NCBI GenBank assembly: GCA_035048485.1
Contig: CM068587.1
Coordinates: 51,389,501 to 51,453,500, forward strand
Source of the DNA: Pteria penguin
Taxonomy: Eukaryota > Mollusca > Bivalvia > Pterioida > Pteriidae
DNA: 64,000 nt
Direction of reading: 5' to 3'
The notes under the pieces are model-generated. The model searched no databases. It saw nothing but the letters and a program-made list of their open reading frames with translations, and was not told the DNA's origin. Each line of letters begins with the position of its first letter. Within the stretch, counting starts at the first letter, position 1. A program made the translations under genes and the position numbers. Positions 1-11,674 of the stretch are shown here, piece by piece.

Positions 1-491
1 GATAGGATTAAAGTTAGCTAGTTGTAAAAAAAAAAAAACGACAAGCGGGTGCTTACCCCACGGTGGGTTGGGCTTATCAGTATACAAACCACCATAACGC
101 CAATCAGACCAATGTCCTTGGTTGGATTTGGTGATTTGGTACATTGAATGTCAGCCCTCTATTCATCATGACTTTCTATACATGCCCTCTGCAAGAGTGT
201 TAGATTTGCGTTCATTTATCGGGGCAACTAAAGTCCTCAATCGAGTCATCCCTGAATGTGACTCACTTACCGCCCCCTCTCGTTGAGGTGACTGACGGCT
301 TGGACTCGAACAACAATACCTACTGTCTGGGCACGGTCCCTCCTGTCAAACATTGAGTTATATTTGGCGGGTAACAGTGTGATACTGGACGAATCCATTA
401 TTAAAAGGGCGTTAGTCCTTGCAAATAAAGGAACTCAGTTCTCTATTAAATGATTTAAAAAGCCGCCTGATGTATTCCATAACCCCAGGAG
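1..491. other. Left-edge stretch without a gene
   Basis: No convincing coding exon is visible. Bases 240-345 are somewhat GC-rich and contain tRNA-SINE-like wording (a CTCGTTGAGGTGAC stretch and ACTCGAAC), so this is probably a decayed repeat. A formal GTAAGTGAG donor lies on the minus strand at 270-262 but is not supported otherwise. Confidence 0.3.
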
Positions 492-588
492 TTATTTTCA
501 ATTTATTTGTCTTCATATAGATAAGTGCTTTTATATAGACTCTATATAAAAGAACTTACCTATATGAAGACAAGTAAATTGAAAATAA
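492..588. repeat. Near-perfect fold-back (inverted repeat) with almost no loop
   Basis: Bases 492-540 and 541-588 are reverse complements with about three mismatches over 48 positions. The outer ends read TTATTTTCAATTTA and TAAATTGAAAATAA, and the centre reads TATATAGAC/TCTATATA. The structure is consistent with a MITE-like fold-back element or a cruciform. No coding potential is seen. Confidence 0.85.
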
Positions 589-648
589 TAATAGAGATTA
601 CACAAATTTCAGCACTCCCCTCTTCAAATCATCTTCGATCGTTCTAGA

Positions 649-656
649 TGACGTCA
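649..656. promoter_or_regulatory. Perfect CRE palindrome TGACGTCA
   Basis: The consensus CREB/ATF octamer TGACGTCA is present, and a second TGACG half site follows about 10 bases later (667-671). It is not next to a recognised promoter, so its function is unproven. Confidence 0.3.
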
Positions 657-699
657 TAGTGCGCGTGACGTTTACTTCATATAAAGTTTCCTATAGAAA

Positions 700-1781
<1,082 letters not shown>

Positions 1782-2365
1782 TTTACATAATTGGATAATC
1801 AAAGAGATTGTGGTCTACCTACTTTTTTAGTATATGATTCGATCCCTGTATCAAGCTGTTCAGTTATATAGGGATTGTTAACTTACTACAATCCTGTAGT
1901 ATGTTAAAGACAGAGTTGCTGATGTAAATCTTTCATCAAGGAATCTACTAGTTTTTATGAAAATTACAAATTGACAATTGCAGTCACTGACAAACATACC
2001 CCAAAAGAGAACCGAAATGAACATTATTGTCATCCAGAGGAAAAATTCGCTCTCTCTGGTTTTATAACATTAATCAATTTACCACCTGGTAGCAGAAACA
2101 AACCATTTTCTTTTTATGGGTTTTGTTGTAACAAAAATTTGATAATCTTGTCACTACTACTGCTACAAATCCAACACAATATCCAGAAATTCTATAGTGA
2201 AGGGATTCATTCATTTTTCGAGAGGGGTCCAACCATGTCTTTTCTTGTAAATTTACTTTGTTAACAAGCACTCACATACGAACACACATTCAATAGAAAT
2301 AAATAAATAAATGTAAATAAATATAGACCTAAAAATAGTAAAGAAGAAGAAGAAGACATTCAAGA

Positions 2366-2608
2366 TGATGATGATGATGATGATAATGATGATGATCATC
2401 ATCATAGGCGGATCTAGAAATTTTTGAAGGGGGAAGGGGGGTTGCAGTCTCCCATGACTAATGTTTTCCACTATTCGGTCTGGAAAGGGGGGTGCATCCC
2501 TAAAATGGTCGAAAATGACCTTCTTTGGGGTAAAATTTTCCGACCAAAGGGGAAGGGGGTTGCAACCCCTGCAACCCACTCTTAATCCGCCGATGATGAT
2601 GATAATGA
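2366..2608. mobile_element. Short non-autonomous element with GGCGGAT ends inserted in a (GAT)n tract
   Basis: The body runs 2407-2591. It opens with GGCGGATCTAG and closes with CTTAATCCGCC, so the outer seven bases are inverted copies. It sits inside a trinucleotide tract: GAT/CAT repeats at 2366-2406 and GAT repeats again from 2592. The interior is purine-rich with several runs of G (GGGGGAAGGGGGG type). Similar ends occur at about 4770-5020 and, more weakly, 20955-21117. I infer a small terminal-inverted-repeat DNA element; no transposase is present. Confidence 0.5.
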
Positions 2609-2699
2609 AAGAGATGTTGCCGAATCTGAAAGCTGAGTCGAGAACTCCCGTCCACACCTCTAGACACGCGCATGGGTATAATATATTTAACCATTGACA

Positions 2700-3120
2700 A
2701 TGCTACGCTACAACGTTCAGGGGGTGCAGCCTCCAACGGTCAGGTTCTATGGGCAATGGTGGCGATATTGTAACATCCACTCCACAAAAACCGTTTTTAG
2801 CCGGAAAATTAAATTTAATTCGTTTCTCTTTTTAGATGATATACTACCTATATGGAAATCGAAAGTAATTTGAACTAGTAATGGAAGATTTTAAAAAATG
2901 AAATAAATTTCCAACAGCTTAAGCCTATTTATACAACACTATACAGTACTCTCATTTCTTATTCAATATCACAAGTATTAACCTGTGTTGTATTGTACAC
3001 ATGTACATATGTACATCCCGACAATGATGTAATTACATACACCTTATACTGCCAATTGAACGAAGCGCGGTATGTTTCCGATGTTTTAGATTAAGCTCAG
3101 TATTGTATAAAAGTACTTAC
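2700..3120. other. No feature seen; likely first intron of the minus-strand gene starting at 3173
   Basis: This AT-rich sequence contains no repeat or ORF that I can support. It lies immediately downstream of the predicted GTAAGT donor at 3120-3115 on the minus strand, so it would be intronic if that exon is real. I did not find the next exon between here and position 1. Confidence 0.3.
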
Positions 3121-3173
3121 TCTATAAGATTATCAGGTAGAATGTCCGGAGCCTCCTCAATATTTGCGGCCAT
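3121..3173 (-). CDS. Probable first coding exon of an unidentified gene (continues leftward)
   Basis: On the minus strand an ATG at 3173-3171 sits in a strong Kozak setting (AAGATGG). It opens 17 codons reading MAANIEEAPDILPDNLI plus two bases, then meets a perfect donor GTAAGT at 3120-3115, giving a phase 2 exon end. The exon has balanced composition and no low-complexity bias, unlike its surroundings. About 85-95 bases upstream the minus strand reads CTATATACTATATGG, which could act as a TATA element. The peptide is too short to name. No downstream exon could be supported inside the window, so the remainder probably lies beyond the left edge or behind a long first intron. This rests on start and donor signals only. 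Confidence 0.5.
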
Positions 3174-3469
3174 CTTCTAGGCACTATGGCGTTATCTTCC
3201 CTAAAATTAGATACCGGAAAATCTACTTTTCTTTTGCATGTGTCTCGGTATAGCCATATAGTATATAGGCAGCACGGCTAAATTTAATGTACGACGGAAA
3301 CAGATCCTCGTTTACTTCCTACTGAACGCTTTTTTTAAAAAATATAATCAAGGGTGTAGGAGAAGTGAGGTACATGCCCCCCTGTGGGTTTGTGGCCCCT
3401 CCCTCCTTTTGACGTATTATTGTGGTCACACAGCTGATAGTATTCACGCAAACGTGCTCACAGTTACTG

Positions 3470-3471
<2 letters not shown>

Positions 3472-3504
<33 letters not shown>

Positions 3505-3556
3505 GGGGGGGGGGGGGTTATTACATCATCATCATCATCATCATCATCATTATTAT
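3472..3556. repeat. Poly-T, poly-G and (ATC)n run
   Basis: About 32 T are followed by 14 G and then about nine ATC units. It is a simple-sequence cluster without coding meaning. Confidence 0.95.
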
Positions 3557-3882
3557 TATCTTTTTTTTCAATATTCTGAAATGCTGTGCGACACCATCCC
3601 ACATTTCTTTTCTTTACCTAGCTAAGCCGCTTTTGATAAAGCGATATGATTACATATCGAAGGTTTATGATATTCGATTATATACCTATTTTTTAGAATT
3701 CTGGATAGGCTTCTGTTTGTAGTGTAAAATACCAGTTGTTCACTGATAATTAAGGGAGGTTTCCGGTCCCAAATTAACGAGACTCATGATAGATGATAAA
3801 TGGGGAAGCGGATTATTACCCAAAACGTATCCCTAAATGTCAATAAAAATGTGTCGCGGATGACTGAAAATTATTGTAACAC

Positions 3883-3945
3883 AGAGACAGACAGACAGAC
3901 TCACATACAGACAGACAGAGTAGTAGTAGTAGTGGTAGTAGTAGC

Positions 3946-3977
<32 letters not shown>

Positions 3978-4147
3978 CAGCAGTCGTAGTGGTGGTGGTA
4001 GTAGTGGTGGTGGTGGAGGTGAAGGTAGAACATATGTAGTAGTAGTAGTGGTGGTGGTGGTAGTGGCGGTGCAGGTGAAGGTAGTAGTAGCAGTAGCGGT
4101 GGTGGTGGTAGAAGAATAAAGAAAATAGATAGATAGATAGATAGGCA
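3883..4147. repeat. (GACA)n, (GTA/GTG)n and (GATA)n simple-repeat cluster
   Basis: Tetranucleotide GACA units are followed by a long imperfect trinucleotide GTA/GTG/GCA tract and then by GATA units at about 4125-4145. The poly-Val and poly-Tyr translations are repeat artefacts. Confidence 0.95.
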
Positions 4148-4769
4148 GATGAATGAATTGAAAAAAAATGTTGTCTGGGCCATCACTGAATCAGATATGA
4201 ATGCGAGTTTTATGTCAATTCATTTTATTTTATTGATATATTGATTTGCCCCTACATTGCACGTTGTCTTAGAGTGGTGATAGGCAGTAAGACGAGAGAC
4301 AGGTCAAATGCATAGACTTAAAACACCAGTAAAATAATGCTCCCTAGGGAACAATCTAAGTAATAGGTATATTGTGTAATGCTTTAATATATGGACAGTA
4401 TTGACTACAGGGTGGAGGGTCCGGTTTAGTGGCAATGCGAAGGCTGTAATTAGTGCACCGAGGGAAAATCATCGACCGCCAAAGAAAAACCTCCAGAACT
4501 TTGCTTAGAATATATAGATATAAATAAGCTTTAACAGAGGTGAAAAGCTATGTGTCTCCCCCCCTTGGCACCTTAATTCATTAGGCAGGGGAGTTTTTGG
4601 ATTTCCCCCGATATAAATAGATAGCTACAGGTGTGTAGTTCTTGAAAAATTGTTATCCCAATTTTGATGTATATACACGGGAGAGTTTAAATCCACATCT
4701 AAAGTTTGTACATTTCTCAGGATGTTGTACCTAAATGAATAAATACAAATACACTTATTTAACTCATTC

Positions 4770-5020
4770 GCGGATCTAGCCGGGGGTCTGGACTCCCTTC
4801 GAATTCGTGAAAAATGCATTTTCCACATAATTTACCGAAAAACATAGGCGGCTCGAAACCCTAACCCCTAGCTGGACTGGAACCCCACCCACCCCCCCCC
4901 CCCCTCACCACCCCCAAGAAAAAAACCCACAAAAAACAAACAAATATATAAATAAAGAAAAAAAAATAACAATAATAAATAAATATATAATAATTAAATG
5001 AATAAAATTCTGGATCCGCC
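4770..5020. mobile_element. Possible second element with GCGGATC...GATCCGC ends
   Basis: It starts with GCGGATCTAG (compare the 2407 element, GGCGGATCTAG) and ends with CTGGATCCGCC, so the ends are inverted copies. The interior includes a C-rich run near 4890-4920 and an A-rich stretch. Interior similarity to the 2407 copy is weak, so the relationship rests on the termini. Confidence 0.35.
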
Positions 5021-5041
5021 CATTATTATGATAAACAATAT

Positions 5042-5346
5042 TGGATTTTTGTTTGAAGCCGGCGTGGCCTAGTGGTATCGCGTCGGACTCCTGATCGGGA
5101 GGCCGGATTTCGAGTCCCGCTCTGGTCATGCCGGTGTTCTGTCTTTCGGATGAGACAGTAAAAACCGAGGCCCCGTGTCGTGGTATTCATGGTGCGTTAA
5201 AGATCCCTCACTGCTTCGGGTGGGTCCGTTGCAAAGGTCAAAATTTGTATGTCCCGCATCAGGCAGATGCCGTCACCATATACGTGAAATATTCGTGGTG
5301 TGACGTAAAACAAAAATCAATCAATCAATCAATGGATTTTCGTTTG
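5042..5346 (+). mobile_element. tRNA-derived SINE, family 1, with target-site duplication
   Basis: The body runs 5056-5332. The tRNA-like head starts AGCCGGCGTGGCCTAGTGG, with A-box TGGCCTAGTGG and a B-box slightly altered in this copy (TTTCGAGTCCC). A conserved body follows (GAGACAGTAAAAACCGAGG, CTTCGGGTGGGTCCGTTGC, GCATCAGGCAGATGCCGTC) and then a tail of AATC units. Flanking 14-base copies at 5042-5055 and 5333-5346 differ by one base and form the target-site duplication, so the insertion is fairly young. Confidence 0.93.
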
Positions 5347-5392
5347 TTTTCATTGTAAAATATCTAAAAGAGAAGAATGAAGTGATACTTTG

Positions 5393-5477
5393 AAAAGAAA
5401 GAAAGAAAGAAAGAAAGAATGACAGACAGACAGAAATAAAGAAAGAAGAAAGAAAGAAAGAAAGAGAGAAAAGAAGC

Positions 5478-5536
<59 letters not shown>

Positions 5537-5692
5537 GTAGGTAGGTAGATAGATAGATAGATAGGGAGGTAGGTAGGTAGGTAGGTAGGTAGGTAGATAG
5601 ATAGATAGATAGATAGGTAGGTAGGTAGGTAGGTAGGTAGGTAGATAGGTAGGTAGGTAGGTAGGTAGATAGATAGATAGATAGATAGATAG
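5393..5692. repeat. (GAAA)n followed by (GATA)n/(GGTA)n tetranucleotide array
   Basis: GAAA units run to about 5475, then alternating blocks of GATA and GGTA units to 5692. It ends next to GGACGGAC repeats. The block alternation suggests replication slippage with point variants spreading. Confidence 0.97.
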
Positions 5693-5879
5693 GCGGACGG
5701 ACACACGCACGGACAGACAGCCAGATTTTGTGTAACGCCATATAAGATCGTATTATTATTATGATAGAGAGACTGACATGAAATTTGCATAATATATCAT
5801 GATCTATGCTGTTTGCCTGTGACGATTAGCATACCAATGTCTACCATAACGTTGAACCTCGAACCCGAAACACGAGAAA

Positions 5880-5957
5880 CCGATAAAACACCGACGGGAT
5901 TCGATCACAGGACCTTCCGGCATTAATCCAATCTCCTTAACTACTGAGCCACGAAAA
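5880..5957 (-). mobile_element. tRNA-like SINE head fragment (family unclear)
   Basis: Read on the minus strand it contains an A-box-like TGGCTCAGTAG and, about 40 bases later, a B-box-like GATCGAATCCC. No full body with known family landmarks follows, so this is probably a decayed SINE head and not a functional tRNA. Confidence 0.45.
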
Positions 5958-6397
5958 CTGATGTGTTAATTAAGAAATCAGGCCATAACATTAAAGTAAT
6001 TAAAATACACATGTATCAGGTGAATTTCTATCCTCTTTTTAAATGACCAGTAAATATCTTTACAATACATTGTATTCATTAAGCCAGTGCACTTAGAGAG
6101 TAAAAACATTATAATCTCTGCTGGTCACATAATCTTAAAGAGCCTTTATTAATTCGTTGAAAACCTCGGGTAAGCTTTTATTGTAAAGAAGTAGAGCCGT
6201 CTGCTATTTTAATGTCAGTGGTTTAACTTTAACTAGCATTAATAAGACTTAGAAATTAACTTTCCCAATGCACACATGCACGACATATGGCGACCATACC
6301 ATACATGTTTTATACATTGTTCAGATTTTCAGGATATGAATTGTGATCTGTCGTTACTCTATTAATAGGAGGAATTTTTTTTTCTCGTATTGGTGGC

Positions 6398-6401
6398 ATG
6401 G
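6398..6401 (+). CDS. Predicted start-codon microexon of gene A (ATG + G)
   Basis: The only initiator that fits gene A is ATG followed by G and then the donor GTAAGTTG at 6402. This gives a phase 1 exon end that matches the phase of the acceptor at 8756/8757, and the joined start reads MAPAED. Upstream bases (TTTTCTCGTA...) resemble those in front of the equivalent gene B site, which has the same eight-base donor. The coding part is only four bases; the 5' untranslated part extends upstream for an unknown distance. Inference from splice signals and the paralogue comparison. Confidence 0.6.
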
Positions 6402-7661
6402 GTAAGTTGAAAATCATTTAGAATAAAATAAATTAAAAAGAGACATTTACTTGAGTATCATTCAGGAGCGTTTATATATACATATATACTAGTATACTAC
6501 TTATTTAGTCATGCAAAGGGTATTAACAAATCAGAAATATGTAAAAACAAATGATTTTTTTAATCAGTGGTAACTTACTTTTAAAAAATAACCATAATTT
6601 GCAGTAAATATTTAATTTACTTGAAATCAGGAAAATTCGTAACAGTTTTGTATATAACCGAGGTCGACTGACACATAGTCAGACGTGTGCACCTTGCATT
6701 TATGTATAAATCTCTTGTTCTATAATCAGTATGCAAATATCAGATTTAAAAGAGCAGGAGCGAGACTCCAACCTGTTTTGAAAATTCTGACTCGTCAAAA
6801 CAATTGTGAACAAAATGTTCTATGAAATATAAAAAGCAAATGCCAAAACCCTCACCTGAACTGAAAATCCGGAGGTGTATTTTGGAACCACTTTGAGACA
6901 AAAATGAATTCTGATTCTTGAGGATAGTTGAGATCTAAATGAATACATATGGCCCTAGTGAGTATATAGAGTATATTTATTGCAGGTGTTACTGACTGAA
7001 AAAAGTATGGGTTTTAATTTAAGATGGACGGCTGGTTTGTTTCCGTTGGTCTTTGATGATTGACCACAGCAGCGTTATTTCACCTTTAAGAAAAGGGGGG
7101 GGGGGCAGTATTACATATACATGTAAGTAAAGGCGAGAATATAAGTATCAGATAATCAGGGACAAGTCCAGGGCAAAACCCTGATGGGGGCCCAAGGGAC
7201 GAGGTTCCCTGAATTTATCAGAGTATTTATATTAAGTATTCCATTTCGCACTTCTTTCAAAAGTCAGTGTACCTGACTCTGTCAAATGTATATAAAAAAT
7301 GCATTTCGATTTACAGAAAAAGTGATGGAGATGAAATACCTTCCTCGGGATATCAAGAATAAATACTGAAGTTTTACCGATTTTTCTGTGACTACACTTG
7401 ACTCCGGAAGAGCAAATTTTTCTAATTTATGAAAATTTTAGTGTCCCCTTAAATTCGCTGGTGGTGATATCTAACGAATATCAGCCCTGATATACTGGCA
7501 GACGTTCTCGTTTTAATCGGCTGGGGTTTGAACCCATTTTTAACAGCTATATAACTACAGTCAAAACTGGTACCTATGTTCCGGCAGGGTTCTAAATAAA
7601 CAACATCCTGATACCTTCATCGGAATAAAATTAGTTCTACTTGTCGTATTCATCAAAGTCA

Positions 7662-7880
7662 GGGTGGCTCTTGTGACTCGGGTTCGACTCCCGCCGTGGG
7701 CACACCTCTCAGCTGTCTTCACAAAGAAACTGAAAATGGAGGCCCCGTGTCACGGTAGGCGTGGCACGTAAACGATGCTTCGGGTGGGTCCGTTGCAAAG
7801 GTCTAAATTTGTATGCAATGCATCAGGTAGATGCCATCACCATATACGTATAATGATCACGAGGTTCTGCAAAATAATAA
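7662..7880 (+). mobile_element. Diverged SINE family 1 copy in gene A intron 1
   Basis: It retains the B-box (GGGTTCGACTCCC), GGAGGCCCCGTGTCACGG, the GCTTCGGGTGGGTCCGTTGC block and the CATCAGGTAGATGCC block. The head is degraded and the tail becomes A/T-rich. It lies in inverted orientation to the next copy at 7971-8190. Confidence 0.8.
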
Positions 7881-7970
7881 ACAAAAATATATAAATAAAT
7901 AATATTGGTTTTTCTGGTATGCAAATGTCGTGAAAAAGACTTTCTTTTCCGTTTACCACAGCAATGGTTG

Positions 7971-8190
7971 ATTCATTGATTGATTATTTTGTACGTCACT
8001 CCACGATTATTTCACGTATATGGTGACGGCATCTGCCTGATGTATTGCATACAAATTTCGACCATTGCAACAGATCCACCCGAAGATATGAGGGATCGTT
8101 TACGTGCCACGCCCACCCTGACACGGGACCTCGGTTTTTACTGTGTGCACAGGGCGGGAGTCGAACCGGGGATCTCTCGATCACGAAATA
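7971..8190 (-). mobile_element. SINE family 1 copy, inverted relative to the neighbour
   Basis: The tail (GATTGATTGATT) is on the left and the B-box complement (GGAGTCGAACCGGGG) on the right. Family landmarks GGTGACGGCATCTGCCTGAT and CGGGACCTCGGTTTTTACTG are present. With the plus copy at 7662-7880 it makes a potential stem of about 200 bp inside the first intron of gene A. Confidence 0.85.
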
Positions 8191-8756
8191 CTCTTATTTT
8201 AAATAATCTTAGAGAAAATCCAAAAATGACTGGTTTTGTCTTTTAAATCATCATCACAATATGAAGACTTCGTGATTACGCTCATTAACACGAAAGCTTG
8301 ACAGTGGTCGCTATTGAAAGGTGGAGCTTGAAAATCAATATTCTGCAAAGTAGATTGCTTTTGTGTTTATTATACCTCATAGAAATGAGACAACGTTTAT
8401 TGAAATACAATTTGTCACTCGAATCAAACACATATCTTAAAATCTTCCTCAAAATAGAATGACCGGGGAACAAAACTTCATATCCCCCTCACACTAAATC
8501 ACGTGATCTGACAACTAAAACTTCATTTCTCCCTGCTAGCCATACGTCCTCTTTTACTCTAACTGTTACCAGTTGCATGTATTGATCTTCACAAAGCAAA
8601 ACCTTTTGCATGCTGTTTGTGACAATAGGCTCACATACCACATAGTTATCTTTTTGACCATACGACATTGCCCGCTTTTAGGGTACTAAATTTGAAGTGC
8701 ATGTCGTTTAATTGATCATTTGCAGTTTACTTGTAATCTTTTATTTGTACTTGTAG

Positions 8757-10693
8757 CTCCAGCAGAGGATAGTCAACCAAAGGATGAGCACACGCTGGCT
8801 CGCAACTACGGCCTTGATATATCAATGCCCATGGCCAACCTTGCCATATCATCCGCCGCTCAGAAAGGCTACCATAAACGATGTAATATTTTGTATCGCG
8901 AGTTCCAGAAGAATATGAATGTATATATCAAACATGAAAGGGATCTGCGAACAGAGTTAAGGAAGTTACAAAAAGAAAAGATGACAAACAGACAGTATTC
9001 GCTTTATAGATCAGAGGGAGCTGATGTATTCTCCAAAGCTGACCAAAATCGTCGTATGATTATGAAACAGAATTTGACGACTACTTCACCACTCATGGAG
9101 TTCTTCGACTTCAATCCGTGGGGACTTGATGCCATAGAGGACGTCGACGAGGACTTGATTCGACCTCAAACCGCGCCGGTGTTACCGGAAGAGGGCAATA
9201 ACGATTTGATAGATGAAGCACGCCCTAAAACAGCATTTATTTCAACGGAGCATGCTGTCAATGTTCAGAAAGAGCCCGAACTTAAAACATTGGCATCAGA
9301 ATTAGAATCAACAACGTGCGAACCACACGTAGCTAAAGTGGAACATTTACTAAGATCTCAGTCAGGTTTGAACAGTCGCCCAGCTGCTATCGATATGAAT
9401 CGACCGGAAACTGTTCTAGATCATGCAGACGATATGGATGTGGATGGCGAAGTGGATGTAAACACCGAGCGCACACGAGCCCGAAAAATGACAATAAATG
9501 CAGAAAAATTCGGAAAATTACAAAAGGGTGAAGTAAATGTTAAGCTACGAGACAAAGACGGGGAATTTGTTCTGAAACCGGTAAATGTGGATTATATACC
9601 TGATTCGGTAGAGTCTGTGTTTGTAGCGAAAGATCCCTCAAAAGAGAAAATGGCTCTTGTTCATAGGTCGATAAACTGGAAGTCTCCAACGGTTGCTTCT
9701 GAATTAAAAGTCAACAACAGAATAGCCATTCAGAGATCCTTAATGGGGAAGGCAGCAAGAAAAACCTCTGTGGCTCAGATATTCAAAGATGCTAGAGAAC
9801 GTAAAACAAGACATTTCAGAGTGTTTTTGAAAAACTCAGGCGAAACAAACGGAGATGAAAATAACGATCCCACAAGTACAAATCAAAACAACAATTCTGC
9901 AATAAATCAATTGTACAAGACACAAAGGAAAATATCAACTCAAATATCATCAAAGAAAATCCCTACAATACAAACAACAAAAGAATCTCCAAGGCTATCT
10001 AGACAGATGAGCAACAGCTCAATAACGAGAGGTATTCCTGATCACATTAAGGTGTCTATAACACAAAAGCACAGAGATGTGGAACCTTCGCCAGTGGCCG
10101 CTACTCCGAGTGGTGGTCTGCTCTTCAAAAGGCGGTGCGATTCTTCTGCCTCTTCAATACGGCCACCATCACAGATGTCGTCGCTGGGCAACAATGACGT
10201 CTGTAACACATCCGGGCATCACCGTGTAATGTTTGCCTTAGCACCAGGCTCTGAGCACGTTGATAGCCGTGGGCAGACACCTTTGAATAGCTCCTCCTCA
10301 ATGTCCATGCGAGATGTGCAGTTCAAATTCAGCGACAGAGATATGACTGAGATGATCCAGAAATTAATGGACGGGAGAAGCGAAGACGATAACCATAGCG
10401 ACCGCCCTGCCAGTAACATGAGTCTAAGCGCCACGTTGAGGAGCATCCAAATGGCAAAGAAATTCACAAACATTTTACGGAAACGGAATACCCCTACACC
10501 GTCCAACCTTTCGGTTGAAACGGATGTGACGATTAGAGCGCCATCTAGATTACGGTCGTCACGTGACACGAAGGAAATGATCGATAGCATGAGGAGAAAA
10601 GATAATGAGTACGAAGAGGCCGTGATGTCAATGAGACGTCGAGTCACCATTGGTTCATCGGGACCCAAGCGAGCAATAAGTGCATTCCGGTGA
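8757..10693 (+). CDS. Gene A: unrecognised protein, tandem paralogue of gene B (main exon)
   Basis: The exon starts after the acceptor TTATTTGTACTTGTAG in phase 1 and stays open for 1937 bases to TGA. Joined to 6398-6401 the protein is 646 residues. Similarity to gene B begins at once (ARNYGLD at 16-22), before any internal Met, so an upstream start is required. Layout: N-terminal block 16-110 with a basic, probably helical segment; RPQTAP, RPKTAF and RPETVL motifs in an acidic linker; most conserved core 239-361 (ERTRARK, KDGEFVLKP, AKDPSKEKMALV, KVNNRIAIQ, RTRHFR); Ser/Thr/Asn-rich disordered middle; MSMRD-DMTEMI block from 517; C-terminal MRRRV ending AFR. I see no signal peptide, membrane segment, zinc site or known enzyme motif. 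It is probably intracellular and the function is unknown. Confidence 0.95.
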
Positions 10694-11139
10694 CATTGTG
10701 TGTATAATAGCACCCGAGTAGACAGTGTAACTATGTGTCTTTGTTTTTCTTGATTCGGTTAATCCGCCAGAGGCCGTTTCACTCGAATACTTTCGATAAA
10801 TTATATATAACAGTGGATATAGTACACCTTAATTAGCAAATTTTATGTTTTTAATTCTTGCAAAAGATACAGATTTCGTGACAAATTATCGAAATAGATG
10901 AGAAATGGGAAAATTACTTCGAAAACAATCACTACACACAAACAAATGCGTTGTCGAATATTTATGATTTTCCTAACGCGCATTTATAAGACGGACCCAT
11001 TACATCATGACGGGTGTAACCGGTTCGTAAGGGACGTTAACTCCTCGATCCATAGCATTCACGCTGGTTCTGGTAGGTTCCGGTTATTAGCTTGATTCAT
11101 TATTTCATTTGTGAATTATTGATATGGGATTGTTTTGGT

Positions 11140-11145
11140 AATAAA
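11140..11145 (+). terminator. Candidate polyadenylation signal of gene A
   Basis: This is the first canonical AATAAA downstream of the gene A stop codon in a sensible context, about 450 bases after the TGA. Other weaker A/T hexamers lie nearer, so the true 3' end is uncertain. Confidence 0.35.
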
Positions 11146-11670
11146 GAGTTAGCTGCCCTTTGAGCAGTAATCTGATGTATGGTGAAGTAAGCTGGCTCTA
11201 TGGAAACCTATATAAATTAAAGAAAAGAGAAAAACAACAATTAAAAAAAGACCAAAAAAAAAAAAAAATGAAACTGGAATCTCAGACTTATAATCAGTGG
11301 AATAGGAGTTTTGGTGCATTTACATACACAACCACACTCTCCATACATGAAACACAGAGACATGGTCACTTTTTGTCAGAAATTGTAAAGCGAACATGTT
11401 AGAATAAAAAAGGAAAAGAATCATATAGGCAGATTATTCTGTTCTTTGTCGAAGCGTTCCTAATACATCAGATTTAGTGCTGTATTGTTTTCCTGAGTTT
11501 CACAATCCTCTTTGATCGCCCTCGGTCGTTTGGTTTACTTTTAAATCTTAATCTATTCATGCAAATAACATAATCAATGCACAATATTAAAATATCGAAT
11601 TAGTAATGCAAAGGTTTGCAACAGACGAAATGAAAGTCGATTGACAGGAAATTTTCGTACACATATCACA

Positions 11671-11674
11671 ATGC
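11671..11674 (+). CDS. Predicted start-codon microexon of gene B (ATG + C)
   Basis: ATG plus one base is followed by the donor GTAAGTTG, the same eight bases used after the gene A microexon. The phase 1 end matches the acceptor of the main exon at 15430/15431 and the joined start reads MPVVDLKD. The sequence just upstream (AGGAAATTTTCGTA) resembles the gene A upstream sequence (AGGAATTTTT...TCGTA). Prediction from splice signals and paralogy. Confidence 0.5.

Noticed and set aside
271..342. Minus-strand exon that would fit in phase after the 3121-3173 exon
   Set aside because: The donor is good but the acceptor lacks a pyrimidine tract, and the bases resemble a decayed tRNA-SINE (CTCGTTGAGGTGAC wording).
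3800..4186. Poly-Val and poly-Tyr ORFs
   Set aside because: They come from trinucleotide GTA/GTG repeats.
5321..5790. Three overlapping ORFs of up to 146 codons with Tyr-Leu-Pro-Thr repeats
   Set aside because: The tetranucleotide GATA/GGTA array stays open in all three minus-strand frames; there is no gene signal.
10219..10713. 164-codon minus-strand ORF
   Set aside because: It lies entirely antisense to the conserved 3' part of gene A.
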